Assembly: GCF_051710625.1 (NCBI RefSeq)
Contig: NZ_JBPESN010000076.1
Location: 1 to 10,889, forward strand
Reading direction: 5' to 3'
From: JBPESN01 sp051710625
GTDB lineage: Bacteria > Pseudomonadota > Gammaproteobacteria > Enterobacterales > Enterobacteriaceae
Length of the DNA stretch: 10,889 nucleotides
Of the stretch, positions 6,560 through 10,889 are shown in pieces (positions within the stretch are counted from its first letter, which is position 1; each line of letters opens with the position of its first letter). A program made the position numbers and the translations under genes. Below the pieces are notes generated by a model, which worked only from the letters and a program-made list of their open reading frames with translations, did not search any database and was not told the origin of the DNA.

Positions 6560-8053
6560 GCTGTCCGCCAGCATGGCGGTCACCGCCTCCGGCGCCTGCC
6601 CCTGCTGCAAGGCGCTGACCAGCGGGGTCAGCAGCGTCTGCATGGTCTGGTTAACCGGCGTTGTCAGTCCGCCGGGGGCGTCTTCCAGCGCCTGCTCGGT
6701 GGCGGTAGGCGTGTGCGCAACGCTCAGCGCCGCCATGCTTGGCCAGCCTTCAGCATCAGGCTAACCCCGGTAAAAGTCGGCAGGTTGCCCGACGGCGGCT
6801 GCAGCAGGGGCTCGTCGTCCCGGGCGGCGGGAATGCCGCTTTCCGCCACTGCCCAGGCCACCGGCACTGGCACGCCGCGGCGCACCAGGAGATCCAGGGT
6901 ATCGGCGCTCTCCTTCATATCGCGTGGCTGGCGGGCAATCAAACTCAAAGCGGCACATGCAGCGCGGGGTGATATCGCTATAGCCGTTAAGCTTGAGCAA
7001 CGGGTAAAGCAGGTCCGGGTCAGCGTACCCGCCAGCTGCACCGCATCACTGGCAGTCAGCTCATGGCGCACCTCGTTATGCACGTTGCCCAGGGCATTGG
7101 TGCTGCTCTTGCCGTCCGCCTGGGTGGTCAGGGTGCCGCCCAGAATGACCTTGGACTGGGTGCTTTCGCACCACTGCATCATACTACTGAAACGGGTCGA
7201 CCTGCCCTTGTGCAGCGGACTCAAAGCGGATAGCGGTGCGTTCGTGGATAATGTCGCCGGCGTTATGTCCCAGGTCGCGCAGCGCCCACAGCAGCATGTT
7301 TTTTTCTTCCTCGCTGGCCCCGTCGGAAATAGGTGCCCACCCGCGTCGGCAGGCCGTAGATTTCCAGAAACTCTGCCAGGTCACGGGCGGCAATATTCTT
7401 GAACAGGTAGGTCCATACCAGTACCCGGAACAGGCCGCTTTCCGCCACCCAGCCGCTTTTGGCCTGGTGACGATGCAGCAGGCAGCCAGGCGAAGGGGTT
7501 AAGCTCAGCGCCGTCGAGGCTGCCGTCAATCAGGCGGATGGCGTTACGGTTATGGGTCGCGGTCTGGAACCAGCGTTGCGGGCGCTTGTAGAAGGCGCAA
7601 GGCAGCCAGATGTTTTCCGCCTGTCTCCAGCCGATTTCCACGGCAGCAAAGCCGTGACCAATGGCGTCCAGCAAGTCGAACAGCAGCGTTTCAAACTCCG
7701 GCAGGTCTGAAAACCATTCCGTCGCGGCGTCCGCCATGGCCTTTTCCTGTGCGCTGGAATGACGCGGCGGCACAATGCGCCAGGTGAGCGGCATCACCGA
7801 ACGGCGGCACTTGCTCATCTCGGCAAACAGGTGGCCATCGCGCTCCTCCATATCAAAAAACAGGTCAGCCTAGCGCACCAGATGCCCCTGTTCGGCCTCG
7901 CTCAGGATGTCATACACCCGGCGGATATCGATGCCCAGCGAGGGGTGCTCGGTCAGTTGTTGATAACGCAGGTGGCGGTCATCGGTAGTCTGTGGCTGCG
8001 TCAGGGTGGCGGCGGCGCAACAACCGACCGTAAATATCAGTGAGCATGCCCAT
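6560..8053 (-). pseudogene. DUF935 portal protein (Mu gp29-like), heavily disrupted and 3'-deleted
   Basis: The portal is the dodecameric ring through which DNA is packaged. ATG 8053 (MGMLTDIYGRLLRR) overlaps the terminase stop as TAATG. Lesions in order: a shift near 7981, resuming DDRHLRYQQLTEHPSLGIDI; TAG 7872-7870 in place of an expected Gln (VR*ADLFFDMEERDGH, a DUF935 hallmark); shifts near 7480, 7325 and 7190, resuming at LLHRHQAKSGWVAESGLFRV, EEEKNMLLWALRDLG and MMQWCESTQSKVILGGTLTT; a compensating pair near 7012 and 6945 around YPLLKLNGYSDITPRCMCRF; and a shift near 6735. The C-terminal helical part (ALSVAHTPTATEQALED to AVTAMLADS) then fuses into gp30, losing the usual family end. 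Intact length would be near 500-520 residues. Confidence 0.9.
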
Positions 8054-9725
8054 TACCAGCCTCCACGGGAAAAGCCCAGCCGTCCGGGGTGACGGTCATC
8101 GGACAATGAGCGGTATTCGGTTTTCGGGCCGTGGGTCACGGCCAGCGTCCAGAGCATGTACAGCGCATCCGGGCCGTCGTCACAGTCGGCGCGGGGGGAG
8201 GCGCAGCTGCTGTATCAGGGTGTGGTATGGCTGGCGTGCAGCCGGATAAGCCCGTTTTCCATATGGGGCTGCAGGGGCAACAGCTTGTCGGCATGGGGGA
8301 TAATGGCCCGCGCCGGCACCGGGTGACCCAGCTGTGCCGCGCGTTTAATCAGCTCGGTGCGCAGGAACTCCTGAGACTGCACCGCCTCAATACCCCAGAT
8401 CAAGCAGTGGTATTCCTTTTGCAGGGCGATGATGTTGCTGATAATGGCGTCCGTCAGCCGCTTGCGGATCTGCGCTTCCACCACATCCCACACGCCGGTG
8501 GTGCGATTAAAACTGCCAACCAGCCGCGCTGACAGGTCACGGCTGGCCCGACCTTGCCGAGGCTGGGGTCGCAGGCCCCGTAGAAGACCCACTCGTTAAG
8601 CCGGTTGACCCAAAAATGCAGGCAGTGGGCAAACAGCGCATCCTCACCGCTGACCAGGTCATGCTGGTACTCGGCGTCAAAGGTGGCGTGACCGCCCCCC
8701 CGGGGCGCGAATATACATCAGGGTCAGCAGCGGGCGGGCGGACCAGGAGACTTCCGGGCCTTCCTCCATCTCGGTACGGTGTGACGTATAAAAATCCTGT
8801 GCCGTGGCCTCCCCCTGGTTACGCAATACCTGCTCCCAGGTCTCCCACAGCGACAGGTTCACCGGCCACTAGCGCAGGGCCTTAAACCGTGCCTGCCACC
8901 ACAATGGGTTATTCAGGGTGCGTGATAACACCGAGTCGTAATGCAGGATGGTGCCGATATACACCACATCGAGTTTTGCGCCCGCGCCGCCCAGCGGCAG
9001 CACGGTTTTTCTCAGCCAGCTTTCCAGCTTGTCGCGCTGGTCTGGGTTGCGCACCTGCTCGTCGTTCTCAATATCGTCCAGTATCACCAGGTCAGGGCGG
9101 TACGACCCGGGGCGCAAGCCGCGCAGCTTTTTGCCGCTGCCGGCCACCTGCACCTTGATATCATTACGCGTCAGGGGTGCCCATCTGCCAGACGCGACCG
9201 ACAACCGCAGGCTTCGGGGAAGTCGGCACGCAACCGGGGGCTAAATTCCAGCTCGGCCTTGATGGCTTCGAGCATCGGGTACGCCTGGTCGATGGAGTTC
9301 ATCACCATCAGGGCATAGTGCTTGATACCACGTACCAGACACCACAGCACAAACAGCTGGCTGACCAGCGTTGGCTTGGTCTCTCCGCGCGGCGCGGCGA
9401 TGGCGTCTTGCTCGCCTTTCGGGCTGGCGACTGCCTGTGGCAGCCGCTGAAACAGATAGCCATGCAGTTCACTGGGGTCGGCATGACGGATATAGTGTGG
9501 AAAATAGATCTGCACAAAATAGCGATAGCCGTTCACCGGGTCAGCCACCTGTGAACGCCGCGCCGCCATGGCCTCGGACCCGGTATCAAAACCCAGGCAT
9601 TCGGCCTCAATGGTGCAGCGCAGACTGGAGGCCAGCGCAGCCAGCGAGTGCTGGAATTCACGGATGGAAAATTTCGCCGCCACAATCTCGCTTTAAATTC
9701 CCTGTAAACGCGGTTTACACGCCAT
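8053..9725 (-). pseudogene. Phage terminase large subunit (Mu gp28-like), heavily disrupted
   Basis: This is the ATPase and nuclease that packages phage DNA. ATG 9725 (MACKPRLQGI) overlaps the preceding gene by 11 bp; codon 11 is TAA (9695-9693), after which the frame continues as SEIVAAKFSIREFQHSLAAL. The Walker A-like motif is APRGETKPTLVSQLF and the Walker B-like motif is DLVILDDIENDE. Lesions: shifts near 9200 and in a C4 run at 9174-9177 (between them GRVWQMGT); TAG 8871-8869 in KALR*WPVNL; an extra G in the run at 8695-8701; shifts near 8550, 8220 and 8193-8198. Other conserved pieces are YIGTILHYDSVLSRTLNNPL, FWVNRLNEWVFYGACDPSLG, DVVEAQIRKRL and DDGPDALYMLW, the last holding likely nuclease aspartates. 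Total ~557 codons, close to family length. Confidence 0.92.
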
Positions 9726-9927
9726 GATGACGCTCAGCCAGTACCGCATTGATGCGCGACACCAGGGTCTCTGCCACCGTGTCAACGCTGCCGGCGACAC
9801 TCGCCAAACATAAAAAGTGCTCACCACCGTCCAGACCGACAAACACATTCTCGCCGGCGACCCTGACCACGTTGACCCCGGCCGGGTCGAGGTACACGCC
9901 CGGCAACAGCTTGACCAGCTGCTCCAT
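9715..9927 (-). CDS. Small conserved-looking phage protein, function unknown (70 residues)
   Basis: An unbroken 70-residue frame begins MEQLVKLLPGVYLDPAGVNV and ends INAVLAERHHGV. The start ATG 9927 has a purine-rich AGAGGCGG stretch 7-15 bases upstream. The stop overlaps the terminase start (ATGGCGTGTAA), which suggests translational coupling. The alternating pattern (VNVVRVAGENVFVGLDGGEH) suggests a small beta-rich fold, followed by a helical end (VDTVAETLVSRINAVLAE). No cysteine cluster, membrane segment or nucleic-acid-binding motif is visible. Position between the terminase subunits suggests a packaging or unknown accessory role, but I do not recognise a family. Confidence 0.7.
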   Translation of the reverse strand: MEQLVKLLPGVYLDPAGVNVVRVAGENVFVGLDGGEHFLCLASVAGSVDTVAETLVSRINAVLAERHHGV

Positions 9928-9944
9928 GCCAGCGCCGCCTCTAT

Positions 9945-10124
9945 CTAGTTTTTGATGTGGGTTGACGCCTGAAAGGGTGTTTCGCCATAGGCGATATCCA
10001 CGTCATGCACCGCGACCTCGCGCAGCTTGACAAACACCTCGCCGCCGTTGCTGACCCAAACCTTGGTGATTTCCCCGGCGATAACGGCCACGTCATCCCG
10101 GATTTCAACGAATTGATTAGCCAT
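9945..10124 (-). CDS. Small phage protein, function unknown (59 residues)
   Basis: A short intact frame encodes MANQFVEIRDDVAVIAGEIT then KVWVSNGGEVFVKLREVAVH and ends QASTHIKN at TAG 9947-9945. ATG 10124 lies inside the last codons of the DUF1804 gene (8-bp overlap), which supports coupled translation and the choice of start. The pattern of alternating hydrophobic residues suggests a small beta-barrel-like protein. The TAG could be native or, like others in this window, a changed CAG; the frame stays open beyond it but enters the start region of the next gene, so I treat it as native. No family is recognised. Confidence 0.65.
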   Translation of the reverse strand: MANQFVEIRDDVAVIAGEITKVWVSNGGEVFVKLREVAVHDVDIAYGETPFQASTHIKN

Positions 10125-10618
10125 AATATTTTTCTAGTACTGGCCCGAAAACCTCAAGAATGTCAACAAGCGCCGCCAGATGCCGGAGGTGTTTGTCCTG
10201 AATAAACGCCGAGAGCAGCTTCAGGGTCTCCATGGCGGTGGCCAGCCAACTGGTCTCGGGCAGGATTTTTTTGCTGGCGGCAATAGACTTGCTCCACGCA
10301 TCCGTTAAGCGTGCCAGCAGCTCAACCCGCTCTGGGGCACTCAATGTGTCAGCCAGGTTGACTTTTTCCAGTGTCTCCTGAAACTGCGCCATCAGGCTGG
10401 TCAGGATGGCGCGCGCGATATCTTCCGGCGCACCGTTGGCCAGCAGATAAGGCGCTGCGTATCACCTCCCAGTCATCGCCACTGTTCAGCGCCTCTTTTT
10501 TCCAGCGCCGGGCGGAATGCACACTGACGCCGCACTGGATTGCCGCCAGCTCCAGAGATAGGTTGTCGAACACATAAGCCCGGCGCAGCCCCTCGCGGGT
10601 GGCCCTGGAATGCGCCAT
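10117..10618 (-). pseudogene. DUF1804 family protein (terminase small subunit-like), one frameshift
   Basis: DUF1804 proteins of Mu-like phages are probable small terminase subunits that recognise DNA and hand it to the large subunit. ATG 10618 begins MAHSRATREGLRRAYVFDNL, followed by SLELAAIQCGVSVHSARRWK, which reads as a helix-turn-helix typical of the family. An extra C near 10440 (GGCCAAC, expected GGCAAC) shifts the frame after SALSAG. Corrected, it continues NGAPEDIARAILTSLMAQFQ, DAWSKSIAASKKILPETSWL and ends LEVFGPVLEKYYG at TAA 10119-10117. The corrected length of 166 residues matches the family, so this single indel is the only visible damage. The ATG overlaps the upstream stop as TAATG. 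Confidence 0.88.
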
Positions 10619-10777
10619 TACACCCCCAGTCGCGCCCGTATGAGCGCCAAGCCCGGTAGCGCCGGCCCGTGCGCCCTTCACCTGCAGGCGGTCAAGGCGG
10701 CGGTCAATACCGTCGAGCTGGGTACGAATGGTGTGCAGCTCTGCCAGCACCGGCGACATTATATCCTGTGGTTTCAT
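10618..10777 (-). pseudogene. Small coiled-coil phage protein, one frameshift
   Basis: ATG 10777 has GAAGAG 9-14 bases upstream. The frame reads MKPQDIMSPVLAELHTIRTQ, then LDGIDRRLDRLQVK, a heptad-like helix with regularly spaced Leu/Ile. In the uncorrected frame it runs without a stop into the DUF1804 protein. Removing one G from the GGG near 10670 gives a 52-residue protein ending AHGPALPGLALIRARLGV, with its TAA (10620-10618) overlapping the DUF1804 ATG as TAATG. Such overlaps occur at two other junctions in this operon, which supports the corrected reading. Possible roles, such as a lysis or packaging accessory, are guesses from position. Confidence 0.55.
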
Positions 10778-10792
10778 AAATCAGGCTCTTCG

Positions 10793-10889
10793 TTATTTGT
10801 CGGCCTTGCGGTCGAACTTGTTATCTATACGTTGAATACTGTCCTTGATGTCCTGCATCATACCGGTCATCAGCTGCAGGTCGCGCTGT
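10793..10889 (-). CDS. 3' end of a small coiled-coil phage gene (partial)
   Basis: Only the last 31 residues are inside the window: QRDLQLMTGMMQDIKDSIQR then IDNKFDRKADK, ending at TAA 10795-10793. The heptad-like Leu/Met/Ile spacing and charged tail suggest a helical coiled coil, as in small accessory proteins of Mu-like phages encoded just before the packaging genes. The 15-bp gap to the next start indicates the same operon. With so little sequence the family cannot be named. Confidence 0.55.
   Translation of the reverse strand, partial: QRDLQLMTGMMQDIKDSIQRIDNKFDRKADK

Noticed and set aside
6551..7402. Plus-strand open frame of 283 codons
   Set aside because: It lies antisense to the portal gene, with arginine/alanine/glycine-rich low-quality composition, and is best read as a shadow of portal coding sequence.
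2851..8871. Amber codons as evidence of a phage with stop-codon recoding
   Set aside because: The same genes also contain many frameshifts and deletions that recoding cannot rescue, so mutational decay is the simpler reading.
9945..9947. TAG of the 59-codon gene as a fourth CAG-to-TAG change
   Set aside because: Reading on would enter the ribosome-binding and start region of the next gene with no close alternative stop, so a native stop is more likely.
1..10889. A new defence system, CRISPR array, tRNA or other non-phage cassette
   Set aside because: Nothing with spaced repeats, tRNA-like folds or defence-family motifs was seen on either strand; all substantial coding signal belongs to Mu-like phage genes or the IS element.

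Overview
The window is a stretch of a decaying Mu-like (BcepMu-type) prophage in a bacterial chromosome. All phage genes lie on the minus strand, so the late operon reads from the right edge to the left. At the left edge it is cut by the end of an IS3-family insertion sequence on the plus strand. High G+C, an enterobacterial-looking IS3 transposase, and a very high density of frameshifts, nonsense codons and deletions in otherwise ordinary phage genes suggest a gammaproteobacterial host in genome decay, such as a Sodalis-type insect symbiont. The host assignment is inference. Most 1-base indels could also be read errors, but the 10-bp duplication, the larger deletions and the stop substitutions are hard to explain that way.

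Layout in transcription order (right to left): the 3' end of a small coiled-coil gene (10889-10793); a small coiled-coil gene with one frameshift (10777-10618); a DUF1804 terminase small subunit with one frameshift (10618-10117); two short intact genes of unknown role (10124-9945 and 9927-9715); the terminase large subunit, with many lesions (9725-8053); the DUF935 portal protein, with many lesions (8053 to about 6560); a Mu F-like head morphogenesis protein (gp30) fused in frame to the portal remnant by a deletion (about 6559-5445); an apparently intact gpG-type virion morphogenesis gene (5392-4910); a 232-bp non-coding stretch where Mu carries late promoter PI; a shrunken protease/scaffold gene I (4677-4075); a small capsid cement-like gene (4100-3739); the major head protein T (3725-2824); DUF1320/gp36 (2800-2395); DUF1834/gp37 (2395-1746); the tail sheath (1725-410); and the first 28 codons of the tail tube gene (397-314), cut by the IS element (1-313).

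In an active phage these genes would package DNA (DUF1804 protein and terminase), build the procapsid (portal, gp30, protease I, cement protein, T), join head to tail (gp36, gp37, gpG) and make a contractile tail (sheath, tube). Almost every essential gene here is broken, so the element cannot make virions by itself. I found no RNA gene, CRISPR array, defence cassette or new system. The interest lies in the record of decay: a 10-bp tandem duplication that breaks gp30, a portal/gp30 deletion fusion, three conserved CAG codons turned to TAG, frameshifts in homopolymer tracts, a compensating frameshift pair, and a few genes left intact among broken ones.
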